DNA of 62,308 nt from Bog-793 sp050014835 (GTDB taxonomy: Bacteria; Actinomycetota; Acidimicrobiia; Acidimicrobiales; Bog-793): the NCBI GenBank assembly GCA_050014835.1, contig JBEKCO010000004.1, forward strand, positions 1-62,308, in the 5' to 3' direction. The position numbers and the translations under genes were made by a program. Positions 15,545-24,727 of this stretch are shown piece by piece. The stretch's first letter is position 1. Every line of letters starts with the position of its first letter. The notes beneath the pieces were generated by a model that did no database searches, had not been told where the DNA came from, and saw only the letters and a list, made by a program, of their open reading frames with translations.

Positions 15545-16399
15545 TCAGGCCGCCTTCCCTGTGCGGAGCCGATCGACCAGGTCGAGCAGATCGGTTTGGT
15601 CGCTGGAGAACTTCCTGGCGAACGCGAAACGCCCGCTCCGGGCCTCACGGATCAGGTCCTCCGGGCTGAGAGGAGCCGGGTGCGCACTGCCAAGCCATTT
15701 CGCGTAGGTGGGCTCGCACCCGACCGATGAGGAATCGAGGAACTCCGCCACGACGGTGTGCCAGAACGCCTCGTCGGGGCAGTAGGTGTGGGAGAAATAG
15801 CGGGTGAGGGCGCGATCGTTCCGAGCGACCTCGGCGGCGTGCTCAGCCGTCCGGCGGGTGAACGACCACCACGCGGTGCCGGCGAAGAGACGCCTCCCGG
15901 CGAGCGGGGTCAGCGGGTCGAGCCGGCGGCCAAACCGCCTATTGAGCGCGCTCGAGACCACGACGGCAGGCGAGTGGGGATGGGGGTAGCCCGATCCGCT
16001 CCAGCGGCGTTCGTAGCGCCAGGCGTACTTGTGCGTCTCGGCGTTGGGTGCCGGCACGATCTCCAGGCGGTCGACGGGCGCCAGTTCCCAGCTCGCGAAC
16101 GCTGACGGCGCCAGTATCGGGTAACACTGGCCGCTGATCAAGGTGCAGCGGGAAACGGTCGCGTCGCCGAGCGCAGCTTCGAGCAAGCGTGCCGTCGCTT
16201 CGACCATCGTCCAGGAGCCCCAGTTCGGCTCGAGCGGGTCCGAAAGGAAGCGGATATCGCGGGGGCAGCTCGAGAACGGTGCAAGATCTGCTCGCGCGTC
16301 GATGTGGGCGTACACGAGCGCATCCGCGGGCAGCGAGCCGACGAGGCGGTGGAACATGGCGGGATCCCGGTGGGCGATGATCAGGTACGCAGCGGTCAC
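15545..16399 (-). CDS. GT14-family (core-2/I-branching type) glycosyltransferase
   Basis: The protein of about 284 residues resembles bacterial members of GT14: it opens with AYLIIAHRDP, continues with VYAHIDAR, then NWGSWTMVEATARLL, the SGQCYPI strand, GTAWWSFTR and the SHTYCPDEAFWHT motif that carries the catalytic glutamate in this family. GT14 enzymes make beta-1,6-linked N-acetylglucosamine or xylose branches. I choose GTG 16399 because the conserved start lies directly after it; longer in-frame extensions would overlap the divergent GH113-like gene. It may add side branches to the exopolysaccharide of this cluster. Confidence 0.82.
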   Translation of the reverse strand: MTAAYLIIAHRDPAMFHRLVGSLPADALVYAHIDARADLAPFSSCPRDIRFLSDPLEPNWGSWTMVEATARLLEAALGDATVSRCTLISGQCYPILAPSAFASWELAPVDRLEIVPAPNAETHKYAWRYERRWSGSGYPHPHSPAVVVSSALNRRFGRRLDPLTPLAGRRLFAGTAWWSFTRRTAEHAAEVARNDRALTRYFSHTYCPDEAFWHTVVAEFLDSSSVGCEPTYAKWLGSAHPAPLSPEDLIREARSGRFAFARKFSSDQTDLLDLVDRLRTGKAA

Positions 16400-16613
16400 G
16401 AGGCCTCCGGCTGAGAGCGCGCCGACGGCGTACAAACTAGGGTCGCGCCGCCCGATCCCGTCCAGTCCGGTCGGCAATGGCACCGGCGACCAGGGATATC
16501 GGGGTGCTGGCCCCAGAATTGCCGCCGTTAGGATCGCCCCGAGTGGCGAATTGGCTCTCGCCGTCGCCGCGGGCGGGCCCCGCTGGGGCGAAGATCGTGA
16601 CGGGGGGCGGGCG

Positions 16614-17708
16614 ATGTCGGTCGGCTTGAGGGGGAGAGTCGCGGCACTTTGCGTTGCCGCGAGCGTGGCCATCGTTGTCGTCGCACCCGGCGAGAGCGCG
16701 ACGGCGGGCACCTCCGGACAGTCTTCGACGGAGCAGCTCGGAATAAGCACCTTCGTCCCGTACAACTGCGAGTCAGCCACGGATTGGTCCCTTTGGGCGA
16801 GTCGTCAGTTCCGGGCCTTCAAAAAGCTCGGCGCGAATTCCGTCGCGCTCGCTTTCCCGATGTACACGTACTCGCTCACATCGAATTCCTTCTTCGCCAA
16901 GGACGTCTGCGGCAGTCCGTACCAGACGCCACCGACGTCGGAGCTCACCCCGCTCATCGACATCGCGCACGCCGACGGTCTCCAGGTCTTCCTCCGCCCT
17001 CTTCTCTACGAGACGAACCTCGCGACGGAGGGCGGCTGGCGCGGCGTCATCGACCCGACGGACCCGAGCGTGTGGTTCGTCAACTACTGGCACGCGATGA
17101 AGCCGTATCTCGTCATGGCCCAGGCAGATCACGTTGAGCACTTCGCGATCGCCACGGAGCTCCAAAGCATGGCCCCGCTCAGTGGTTGGAAATCGATCAT
17201 CGCCCAGGCTCGGCGGATCTACACGGGCGATCTCGTGTTCACGACGACGTGGCTGCCCAAGGAGAACGCCGGGGTCCATTGGCCGAGTACGAGCGCCGGC
17301 TTCGACCTGTACTGGGGACTGCAGGGGCTGCCCGACACGGCGACGGCCGACCAGATCGTCGCCGGGTGGGACAACGCTCTGGCGACGGACAACCCGTTCC
17401 CGCTCATCTCCGTCGCGACGATCTCCGAGATCGGAATCCTTCCGCAGGACGGCGCCTACTCGCAGCCGTACCAGTGGACACTCCCGCTGAACACGAATCC
17501 TTTCAATCAGTCGATCCAGGCGACCTGGTTCACAGCGGCCTGCAGTTTTTTCAAGTCGCACGACATGGGCGGTATCTACTACTGGGGATCGACGATCTAT
17601 GACCAGAACGGAGCGCTCCTCACGAAGCCGAGCATGGGCGCCGCCGCCATAGCCGAGATTCAGCCGCTTTCCCAGAAGGCGATCGCGGAGTGCTTCACCG
17701 GAAAGTGA
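16614..17708 (+). CDS. Secreted GH113-like glycoside hydrolase
   Basis: 364 residues with a clear signal peptide (1-31, ending ESATAG). The mature part is a TIM barrel with the GH113 layout: LGANSVALAFPMYTY, the LQVFLRPLLY strand, GWRGVIDP (141-148), ATELQSM (acid/base Glu182) and ATISEIGI (nucleophile Glu272). Characterised GH113 enzymes are endo-beta-1,4-mannanases. Its neighbour upstream is a divergent GT14 and downstream are GT4 and polymerase-like genes, so it may trim or release the polymer made by this cluster. Substrate is inferred from the family. Confidence 0.8.
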   Translation: MSVGLRGRVAALCVAASVAIVVVAPGESATAGTSGQSSTEQLGISTFVPYNCESATDWSLWASRQFRAFKKLGANSVALAFPMYTYSLTSNSFFAKDVCGSPYQTPPTSELTPLIDIAHADGLQVFLRPLLYETNLATEGGWRGVIDPTDPSVWFVNYWHAMKPYLVMAQADHVEHFAIATELQSMAPLSGWKSIIAQARRIYTGDLVFTTTWLPKENAGVHWPSTSAGFDLYWGLQGLPDTATADQIVAGWDNALATDNPFPLISVATISEIGILPQDGAYSQPYQWTLPLNTNPFNQSIQATWFTAACSFFKSHDMGGIYYWGSTIYDQNGALLTKPSMGAAAIAEIQPLSQKAIAECFTGK

Positions 17709-17784
17709 TCCGACCTCCGAAGTGGCGCCGGGGTCGACGACGGCTCGCTCCCCTGGGCAGCGTGGTGTCTGAACAGGCCGTTTA

Positions 17785-18969
17785 GTGACCCAGCCGATTC
17801 TGACGATCAGGCAGCCGATGGCCGCCGCCACTGACGCGGCCCCGCGTCGTCGCCTCGCGGGCGCGAACATCGCCCTCGACGCCCGCTACGTGCAACGCCG
17901 CGGGATGGGGATACGCAGGTACCTCGCCGACGCGATCAGCGTGCTGACTGACGAGGGGGCGTCGGTCACGCTCCTCACGAACTTCCCGTCGGGACCGTAC
18001 GTGGGCTCGTTCCCCGGAGTCGAGTGGGCCTGCTTCGGCAGCCGTCGCAATATCGTCTGGGAACAGCTGCAACTTCCGCTGTTCCTCCGCCGTCACGCGT
18101 TCGACCTGTACTGGGCCCCGGCCAGCGTCGGGATGCCGCTACTTCCGGTTCCGAGGACGTGGAAGCTCTCCACGACCCACGATGTCATCCCGCTCCGCCT
18201 GCCGGCGATGTACCTGCTGCGCGACCCGGGATTCGCGATCCCGTATCTCGTGTGGACCGCCGCGGCGATGCTGCGCAGTGACGTGTTGATCACGGACTCG
18301 CATTCCGCGGCCGCCGACATCCGTCACTACTTCCGGCGGCACGCCGTCGTCGTCCCGCCGGTCTTCGGCGGCCGCGCCCGCCTATCCCGTGGGGGAAACC
18401 TGCCAAAGGGCCTCGCCGGGAGGTCCTACCTCGTTTACAACGGGGGCATCGACCCGAGGAAGAACGTCGGGAACCTTCTCGCTGGCTTCGCCATCGCGGC
18501 GCGACGGGAACCGAGCGTCTACCTCGCCTTGATGGGGGACGGTTATGAGCGTTATGCACCCCTGATCGCCGACCTCGGGATCAGCGAGAGAATCATCATG
18601 ACTGGGTACGTCGACGAGGACACGAAGAACGCGGTCCTCGCGTCGGCCCTCGCGCTCGTCTACCCCTCGCTGTACGAAGGCTTCGGTCTCCCGATCCTGG
18701 AAGCGTTTGCCGCCGAACTCCCGGTTCTGTCCTGCCGGAACAGCGCCCTGGAGGAGGTCGCGGGAGACGCGGCCGTGTACGTCGACCCACGCGACCCCGA
18801 GTCGATCGCCGCGGGCATCAGCGAAGTGTGCCGCGGAGAGACCGCCGCTCTGCTACGGGTGAAGGGAGCTGAGCGCCTGGCGAGGTATGCGCCGGAGCGG
18901 GCGCGAGAGGAACTTCTCGACGTCGTGGAGCACGGAATCGTCGCGGCTGGCTCGCGTCGGTCCCGCTAG
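17785..18969 (+). CDS. GT4-family glycosyltransferase
   Basis: This 394-residue GT-B enzyme has an N-terminal acceptor domain (DARYVQRRGMGIRRY at 32-46; THDVIP near 131-136) and a C-terminal nucleotide-sugar domain with NGGIDPRKN (219-227), GYVDED and the EX7E-type motif EGFGLPILE (298-306). The pattern resembles mannosyl- or rhamnosyltransferases of O-antigen and exopolysaccharide clusters. It is expected at the cytoplasmic membrane, adding a sugar to a lipid-linked precursor. Start GTG 17785 directly precedes VTQPIL; an in-frame ATG occurs 33 bases later. Confidence 0.9.
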   Translation: MTQPILTIRQPMAAATDAAPRRRLAGANIALDARYVQRRGMGIRRYLADAISVLTDEGASVTLLTNFPSGPYVGSFPGVEWACFGSRRNIVWEQLQLPLFLRRHAFDLYWAPASVGMPLLPVPRTWKLSTTHDVIPLRLPAMYLLRDPGFAIPYLVWTAAAMLRSDVLITDSHSAAADIRHYFRRHAVVVPPVFGGRARLSRGGNLPKGLAGRSYLVYNGGIDPRKNVGNLLAGFAIAARREPSVYLALMGDGYERYAPLIADLGISERIIMTGYVDEDTKNAVLASALALVYPSLYEGFGLPILEAFAAELPVLSCRNSALEEVAGDAAVYVDPRDPESIAAGISEVCRGETAALLRVKGAERLARYAPERAREELLDVVEHGIVAAGSRRSR

Positions 18970-18978
18970 GGTGCCGAA

Positions 18979-19527
18979 ATGATGGGCGGCGACATATCGG
19001 GGCAGGTACCGTCGGCACTGCGTGAGCGCGCAGGGGATGGCCTTGGCCCAGGTCGTGCAGAGGGGCTAGGCCGCGCGCAATCGGAGCCTCCCGAACGGGT
19101 CGCGCGGGTCCACAGTCGGTCGGCGACGAGGTGGAACGGACACCGCTTGAAGGCCGCCGGCGTCGTGCTCGTCTTCGTTGTCGTGCTCTTCACCGCCAGC
19201 GGCCCCCTCGTGCGTTGGGTGGGCAGGACTGCGGGCATTGATTCTCTTCCCTACCGGGAGACCGCGGCATTCGCGTATCCATCCGTCGCTGACGCGGGTG
19301 TCGTACGCGGCTCGCACGTGAGGATCGCGGTCACCGTCATCCGACGTTCGGTGATCCCGTGGTCGGCGACCGCCGGCGGGTTCCTCGATGCGCTGGGAGC
19401 GGTGGACGTGCGACCCGGTCGCGCGTCGTACGTGCTCGTCCCCGTCCCGGACGTGAGAACGCGAACGTGGCTGACGATCCATATCGGAGGGCTTCCCGCG
19501 CCCTTGCGCGTCGAGGTCAGACCGTGA
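18979..19527 (+). CDS. Single-pass membrane protein of unknown function
   Basis: I do not recognise this 182-residue protein. About 57 residues of basic, cytoplasmic sequence precede one transmembrane segment (VVLVFVVVLFTASGPLV), after which some 100 residues rich in beta-type sequence would lie outside the membrane. It begins 9 bases after the GT4 gene, and its stop overlaps the start of the next gene by 4 bases (GTGA). The coupling suggests it works with the large polytopic protein, for example as an accessory of polymer assembly. Confidence 0.7.
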   Translation: MMGGDISGQVPSALRERAGDGLGPGRAEGLGRAQSEPPERVARVHSRSATRWNGHRLKAAGVVLVFVVVLFTASGPLVRWVGRTAGIDSLPYRETAAFAYPSVADAGVVRGSHVRIAVTVIRRSVIPWSATAGGFLDALGAVDVRPGRASYVLVPVPDVRTRTWLTIHIGGLPAPLRVEVRP

Positions 19528-21764
19528 CAGAAGCCGCGGATCTGGGTCCCCAGCGCGCCGAGGGGCGGTTCGGAATCGCCACGACCTTCGCATTCATCAT
19601 CGTCGCGGTGTCGCTCGTCGCTCCGGCGAGCCCGGGCGCCCAACTCGTCTCCACGGTGGGCCTGATCCTTCTGCCGGGATTGCTCCTCACGTCCTTGATC
19701 GTTCCGTGGGGGATCACGGGACTCCGGAAGCTGCTCCTCGCGACTGGAATCGGGATCACCCTGTTCTGTTTCGTCGGCGCGGCCGCTGGTGCGATCGGAC
19801 CGTACCTCGGGGTCAGTCGGCCACTCAGTCGTGTGCCGCTCCTCGTGGTCTGGCTCGTGCTGCTCGCGATGCTCGCTGCGGTCGCGGTCGTCCGGCGTGC
19901 CGATCCCGTAGGAGACCTGCTGGCAGGCCATCCGCGTCGCAGCTTGTGGTGGATCGCCGCTCTCGCGGTACCTCCGTGCATCGCCCTCGTCGGGGCCACC
20001 GAGCTGAATGCGACCTCGAGCAACACGATCGCGACGGCCGCAACCGTACTCGGCCTGGGCCTCGTGTTCGCCAGCGTCGCGTTCAGCCGACGAATCGGCG
20101 AGGGACTCCAGGCCGGATTCGTCGGAAGCGCCGTGGTCACCCTGGTCTGGCAGATCCCAACCCGTGGGGGCTGGCTCTGGGGTTGGGACATCCAGCACGA
20201 GTTCTCGGTGGCGGCGGCCACGATCGCCGCCGGGAGATTCCCCATTCCGCACAGCCATGATCCGTACGCGGGGATGTTGTCGCTCACGGTCCTCCCTGCC
20301 CAGCTGCACTTCCTCAACGCGATCCAGCTGCGGACGATCCTCGTCCTGGTCCCCGGAGTCCTGCTGGCTGCCTGCGCGGTGACGACGTTGCTGACGATCC
20401 GGCGCATCCTCGGCCCGACCGGGTCCGCCTTGCTCGTCGCCCTCCTCATCGTCGGAACGACGTCGTTTCTCACCGAGCTTCCGGCTCTCATGCGCCAGTG
20501 CGTCGCCTTGTTCCTCTTCACCGTCGTCATCCAGCTCGTCTCCGATCCCACGGCCCCGATCCGCCGCGTGCGGGTGCTGGCCGCTGTGCTGGGACTGGGA
20601 CTGGCCGTTTCCCACTACTCGACGGCCTACATGTCGGCGGCCGCGGTCGTCGTGGCGTGGCTGTTCGGCCTAGTGCTGCGCGCCCATTGGTCACGGCGGG
20701 TCCTCACCGCACCCGTCGCGGCGAGCTTCGCCGGAGCCGCGCTCATCTGGGGGCTGGTCGTCGCCAACACGGGTTCCTACCTCGGCCAGGTCTTCGATGC
20801 GATCCGCACCTCCGGCCTGGAGCTGTTCCCCGGAACGGGGAACCTCCTGTCCCGCTGGATCGAGGGTGCCGCCTCAAGCGAGCGGCTGAGTGCGTCCCGC
20901 GTCCGCGCCCTTGATCTCGTCACGCGGACGACGCACTACACCTGGATGAACGTCGACCCAAGAGCGAACTCGACCGTCCTCGTGAACAAGTTCTTGCCGA
21001 CGTCGCGCGGCGTGCCGGTTTTCGGGTCGATCGTCGACGACGGGGCGACCGTGGCACGTGAGCTCCTCCTCGTTCTCATCGTCGTGGCGGTGCTCTGGAT
21101 CGTCTGGCGGGCTTTCCGCGGACACCAACATGTCGAGATCGCCGGACTCGCCGTTTTCGGCGGCATCGCGTCGGCTCTGTCCCGGTCGTCGGGAACGCTC
21201 GTCGTGCAGTTCAACGCTGACCGCGTCGAAGCCCAGATGTACCTCGTGTTCGTCGTCGCGGCCGCGTACCTCTTCCAGCGCGTGCGACCGCGCATCCCGC
21301 GAATGGCGCCATGGCTGCTCGGGCTCATCGCGACGCTTCAGGTCGCGAGCGCGTGCGGCGTGACGAGCTACGTCATCGCCAATTCGAACCTTCCCGTCTC
21401 CCTCGCTGCCACGGGATCCCAGGTGGAGGATCTCGCCGTAACACCGGCGGACAAGGCCGCAGCCCAGTGGCTGGTGGCCAACTCGGGAGCTCGCCTGATC
21501 CAAACGGACCCCTTCTCCGTGCTGGCCCTCGACGACTTCGACGGGGGCTACCGTCGGAGTCTCATCCAGGAGGTCGACCCGGTAATCGTCGACAACAGCG
21601 CCTGGATACTGGCGATCCGGGCGAACGTCGTCAACCATGTCGCGAGGGTGATCAGTGGCAGGTTCTCGGGGGAGTACGTGTTCGCCAGCGCATATTTCGG
21701 CAGCACCCGTTCGATCCTCTACATCTCGCGGTCCGACATCGTCTACGGATCGGATCCGTCGTGA
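19524..21764 (+). CDS. Large polytopic membrane protein (DUF2206/GT-C-like)
   Basis: About 746 residues with 12 or more hydrophobic segments. The motifs WDIQHEF after segment five or six and VSHYSTAY in a later loop are typical of DUF2206-like membrane proteins, which have a GT-C-like architecture. A soluble extracytoplasmic C-terminal part follows the last segment. In an exopolysaccharide cluster it could be the polymerase or a polyprenyl-phosphosugar-dependent glycosyltransferase. GTG 19524 overlaps the stop of the preceding gene; the reading frame upstream of this has no membrane character and is not used. Confidence 0.75.
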   Translation: MTEAADLGPQRAEGRFGIATTFAFIIVAVSLVAPASPGAQLVSTVGLILLPGLLLTSLIVPWGITGLRKLLLATGIGITLFCFVGAAAGAIGPYLGVSRPLSRVPLLVVWLVLLAMLAAVAVVRRADPVGDLLAGHPRRSLWWIAALAVPPCIALVGATELNATSSNTIATAATVLGLGLVFASVAFSRRIGEGLQAGFVGSAVVTLVWQIPTRGGWLWGWDIQHEFSVAAATIAAGRFPIPHSHDPYAGMLSLTVLPAQLHFLNAIQLRTILVLVPGVLLAACAVTTLLTIRRILGPTGSALLVALLIVGTTSFLTELPALMRQCVALFLFTVVIQLVSDPTAPIRRVRVLAAVLGLGLAVSHYSTAYMSAAAVVVAWLFGLVLRAHWSRRVLTAPVAASFAGAALIWGLVVANTGSYLGQVFDAIRTSGLELFPGTGNLLSRWIEGAASSERLSASRVRALDLVTRTTHYTWMNVDPRANSTVLVNKFLPTSRGVPVFGSIVDDGATVARELLLVLIVVAVLWIVWRAFRGHQHVEIAGLAVFGGIASALSRSSGTLVVQFNADRVEAQMYLVFVVAAAYLFQRVRPRIPRMAPWLLGLIATLQVASACGVTSYVIANSNLPVSLAATGSQVEDLAVTPADKAAAQWLVANSGARLIQTDPFSVLALDDFDGGYRRSLIQEVDPVIVDNSAWILAIRANVVNHVARVISGRFSGEYVFASAYFGSTRSILYISRSDIVYGSDPS

Positions 21765-21828
21765 GCCGGCAGGTCGGCGGAAGGCCCGCGCCGGACCCCT
21801 CGTGCGCAGGGGAGAACCGAGGCACACG

Positions 21829-22896
21829 ATGACCGGGGCAGCTCCACCGTCGGGGACCGCCGCTCGTCGCGAAGCCACCCCCGGGCGCCCGAGGCTCAGC
21901 GTCGCGATCTGCTCGCACAACGGAGCGGCCAGCATCGGCGCGGCACTCGCCGCGATCGGCGCGCAGACCCACGACGTGCCGTTCGAGCTGATCGTCGTCG
22001 ACGACGGCTCCACGGACGACACGGCGGAGATCGCCGCGGCCTCGGGCGCGAGAGTAATTCGTCTGGGTACGAACCGGGGAAGGGGCGAGGCCCTCCAGGC
22101 GGCGATCGCCGCGGCCCGCGGTCCAATCCTCGCGATGACAGACGACGACTGTGTCCCCCCACCGCACTGGGTTCAGCAGCTGGCAGACGCGTGGGCCAGC
22201 GCTCCGAGCGACGTGACGGTGATCGGCGGGCCCGTGAAGCCGCTCGCCGTTGACACCTTCAACCGCCGGTTCGTCGACTTCCGCAATCCGCTCGCGGCGT
22301 TGGAACTCGACGCGGTGCAGCACCCCGGCGTCGGGGCGCGGCTGTGGCGCGCCCTCTTCCCCCCGCCACCGCGGGCCGACGAGCGCTCGGTCCTGTCGAT
22401 TCCCGGAGCGAACATGTCACTTCGACTCTCCGCGGTGCGGGAAGTCGGGGGCTTCGACACTTCGATCCGGTTCGGCGGCGAGGAGGAACTGCTCTGCCGG
22501 CGTCTCCAGGCGGTCTTCGGGCCGGACGCGGTGCAGTTCGTGCCGCACATCGAGATGTTCCACGACTTCCGCCCGAACCTGTCCGATTCCCTCCGGCGGG
22601 CCCGCGCCTACGGGCTCTCGCACGGTCGGTTGTGGCGACGGGACGGCGGCATCCCGACGATCAAGCCCCTGCCGTTCCTTTTTGCGTTGCTCGTGGTACC
22701 GCTGTTCGCCCGGCGGCCGAGGCTCGGTGTCGCGAGTCTCGCGCTCGCCCCGCCTCTCCTCTACCGAGGCTGGCTTGCTCGCTGCCGGGAGACGTCGGCG
22801 CTTGAGCCCGTGCTCTACCCGTACGTGTGCCTCCTCGAGGATCTCGCGGGGATGGAAGGCTTTCTCGCGGGCCTGCGCGATCCGCTCGCGAACTGA
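21829..22896 (+). CDS. GT2-family glycosyltransferase with membrane tail
   Basis: 355 residues. The GT-A fold shows SVAICSHNGA at the start, VVDDGSTDD (nucleotide binding), MTDDDC as the DxD motif, and a GGFDTSIRFGGEEEL acceptor loop. A hydrophobic stretch (LPFLFALLVVPLFA) near residue 300 suggests membrane association. The enzyme should transfer a sugar to a lipid-linked intermediate. ATG 21829 is 65 bases after the preceding polytopic gene, and the protein converges with the flippase gene 13 bases downstream. Confidence 0.9.
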   Translation: MTGAAPPSGTAARREATPGRPRLSVAICSHNGAASIGAALAAIGAQTHDVPFELIVVDDGSTDDTAEIAAASGARVIRLGTNRGRGEALQAAIAAARGPILAMTDDDCVPPPHWVQQLADAWASAPSDVTVIGGPVKPLAVDTFNRRFVDFRNPLAALELDAVQHPGVGARLWRALFPPPPRADERSVLSIPGANMSLRLSAVREVGGFDTSIRFGGEEELLCRRLQAVFGPDAVQFVPHIEMFHDFRPNLSDSLRRARAYGLSHGRLWRRDGGIPTIKPLPFLFALLVVPLFARRPRLGVASLALAPPLLYRGWLARCRETSALEPVLYPYVCLLEDLAGMEGFLAGLRDPLAN

Positions 22897-22909
22897 GATC
22901 CCCCCGTCG

Positions 22910-24445
22910 TCACTGCTCGCGGTGGAGCGCCGTGTTCAGCATCCGCCGACCGACGGTCCGCAGCTCCGGCGGGAGGCCACCGAGGAGCGCGAGGACCGTG
23001 ACGAAGAGCACGATGACGCCGACGCCCACGAGGAGCGACAGCGCCGCTCCGGCGTGCGGGGACCACAACCAGAAGCGGAACACCCCGATGACGGTGCCTG
23101 CGGCGATCGCCGGTCGGATGAGCGCCCCGACGACCGCGGTGCGGATGCCGACGGCGTAGCGGAACACCGCGTAGGTGCCCGCCAACACGAATGCCTCCGA
23201 GACGACCGTCGCCCCCGCCGAGCCCCGCACGCCCCAACGGGGGATGGCGATCACGTTCAGCACGACGTTGAGGACGAGGCTCGAGATGCTCACGTAGATC
23301 AGCTTCTGGTGTCGGTTGCGCGCGAAGGCTGCGTATCCGAAGACATTCGTGAGGCCCGAGAAGACGACAGAGATTGCGAGGATCGACAGCGGGGCGACCG
23401 AGGAGGCGAACTTGCTCCCGGCGAGCATCCGGACGGCCTGCGATCCGAGACAGATGATCCCGGCCGCGATGAGACAGCCGATCGAGGCCATGTAGGCGAC
23501 AGACCATTCGACGACCGTATTCAGTTCGTCCTGGCGGCTACGGGTCAGCAGCGGCAACACGCTCGTCATGAAGGCGCTCGAGATGAAGAGGAAGAAGTTG
23601 ATGATCGCGTAGGCGACTCCGTAGATGGCGACCTGGTACACGCTCGTCATGACGCTGAGCAGGATGATGTCCGCCTTCAGGTACGCGTAGTTGACGATCC
23701 CGATGATCCCGATCGTGATCGACTGGCGGATGATGAGGCCCCATTCGGCGATGCTGAACCGCGGGCGGAACGGGACCTGGCGGTGGACCGCCAGGTACGC
23801 GACGGTCGCGAGGACGACCATCGAGGCGAGGTAGGCGCAGAAGCACCCCCGGACTCCCGCTCCCATCGCGAGCGCGAGCGCCAGGCCCCCAACCCAGAGC
23901 ACCTGCTGCAGCAGGTTGATCGCCGCGACCCAGTGGTTCGAGATGCTCGCCACGTAGTAGGCGAGCGAGACCGCCCGGATGGCGTCGAACGGAACGCTGA
24001 TCGCGACGATCAGCACGCCGAAGCGGACCTCGCCCGGCGAGCTCCGGTAGACGAGATCGCCGACGACCCAGACGATCGGGATGAGCACCGCGCTGAGCGA
24101 GAGGCGCAGACCGAGGTTGTGGCTGAGTATGCGTCCCGCGTCCTCGGGACTGCGCGCGATTTCGCGACCACCAAGGGCGTTGATCCCGAGATCGGTGAGG
24201 AGTTCCCATGTCGAGACGAAGGTCCCGGCGGCGACGAAGACGCCGTAGCTGCTCGGACCCAGGCGATGCGTCATCAGGCGCAGCGCGAGCGCGCCCAGCG
24301 CCGCAAGGGCGATGTTCGACGCGAACAACGACGAGGTGCTGATGAAGATGCGACGACGGGGGCGGACAAACCCTCCCGCAACGGGCTCGTCGCCCAGTTC
24401 GCCGACCGGAACGGACACGTCGTCTGACATCGAGGTCCAGATCAT
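22910..24445 (-). CDS. Wzx-type polysaccharide flippase (MOP superfamily)
   Basis: 511 residues with about 12-14 transmembrane segments in the MOP/polysaccharide-transporter pattern: a start near RRRIFISTSSLFASNIALAA, a middle with LKADIILLSVMTSVYQVAIYGVAY, and a C-terminal half repeating the fold. Such proteins flip lipid-linked oligosaccharides across the cytoplasmic membrane. It stands alone on the minus strand between two divergent or convergent glycosyltransferase genes. The start MIWTSMSDD could also be the second ATG (Met6). Confidence 0.9.
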   Translation of the reverse strand: MIWTSMSDDVSVPVGELGDEPVAGGFVRPRRRIFISTSSLFASNIALAALGALALRLMTHRLGPSSYGVFVAAGTFVSTWELLTDLGINALGGREIARSPEDAGRILSHNLGLRLSLSAVLIPIVWVVGDLVYRSSPGEVRFGVLIVAISVPFDAIRAVSLAYYVASISNHWVAAINLLQQVLWVGGLALALAMGAGVRGCFCAYLASMVVLATVAYLAVHRQVPFRPRFSIAEWGLIIRQSITIGIIGIVNYAYLKADIILLSVMTSVYQVAIYGVAYAIINFFLFISSAFMTSVLPLLTRSRQDELNTVVEWSVAYMASIGCLIAAGIICLGSQAVRMLAGSKFASSVAPLSILAISVVFSGLTNVFGYAAFARNRHQKLIYVSISSLVLNVVLNVIAIPRWGVRGSAGATVVSEAFVLAGTYAVFRYAVGIRTAVVGALIRPAIAAGTVIGVFRFWLWSPHAGAALSLLVGVGVIVLFVTVLALLGGLPPELRTVGRRMLNTALHREQ

Positions 24446-24484
24446 CGCTCGTCTGCTCCCAGAGGGGAAGCCCGGACCCCACCT

Positions 24485-24533
24485 GTAATGACCGGAGGAC
24501 GCCCGGTGCCGGCCCCCCTGGTGGGGGCATTAC
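24485..24533. promoter_or_regulatory. Nested inverted repeats upstream of the flippase
   Basis: In the roughly 280-base divergent region between the flippase and a GT4 gene, GTAATG (24485-24490) pairs with CATTAC (24528-24533), and inside lies the hairpin GCCCCC-CTGGT-GGGGGC (24512-24528). It begins 40 bases upstream of the flippase start. It may be an operator or an mRNA-leader structure of the flippase; the rest of the gap shows AGGAG before ATG 24728 and nothing else I can assign. Confidence 0.4.
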
Positions 24534-24727
24534 GGCGCCGGATCGGGGGGATGCGTTCGCCGAGATGCGTCACGAGCGCGGCACCCGCAGTACGGCGACG
24601 CGCGGCGGTTACGCTCTTTGAGCGGGACTGGTGAGCCGCGAGGGGCAGTGCGCGCGCCTTGTGGGGGCGACGATTTGCCGGATGCCCTGGGCGGGGCCAG
24701 AGGTGACTGATCAGGAGTCGGCGCATA

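Noticed and set aside
22250..24427. Open plus-strand frame of 725 codons opposite the flippase
   Set aside because: It is Asp/Arg/Glu-rich antisense of GT2 and the flippase, typical of high-GC shadow frames; no domain is seen.
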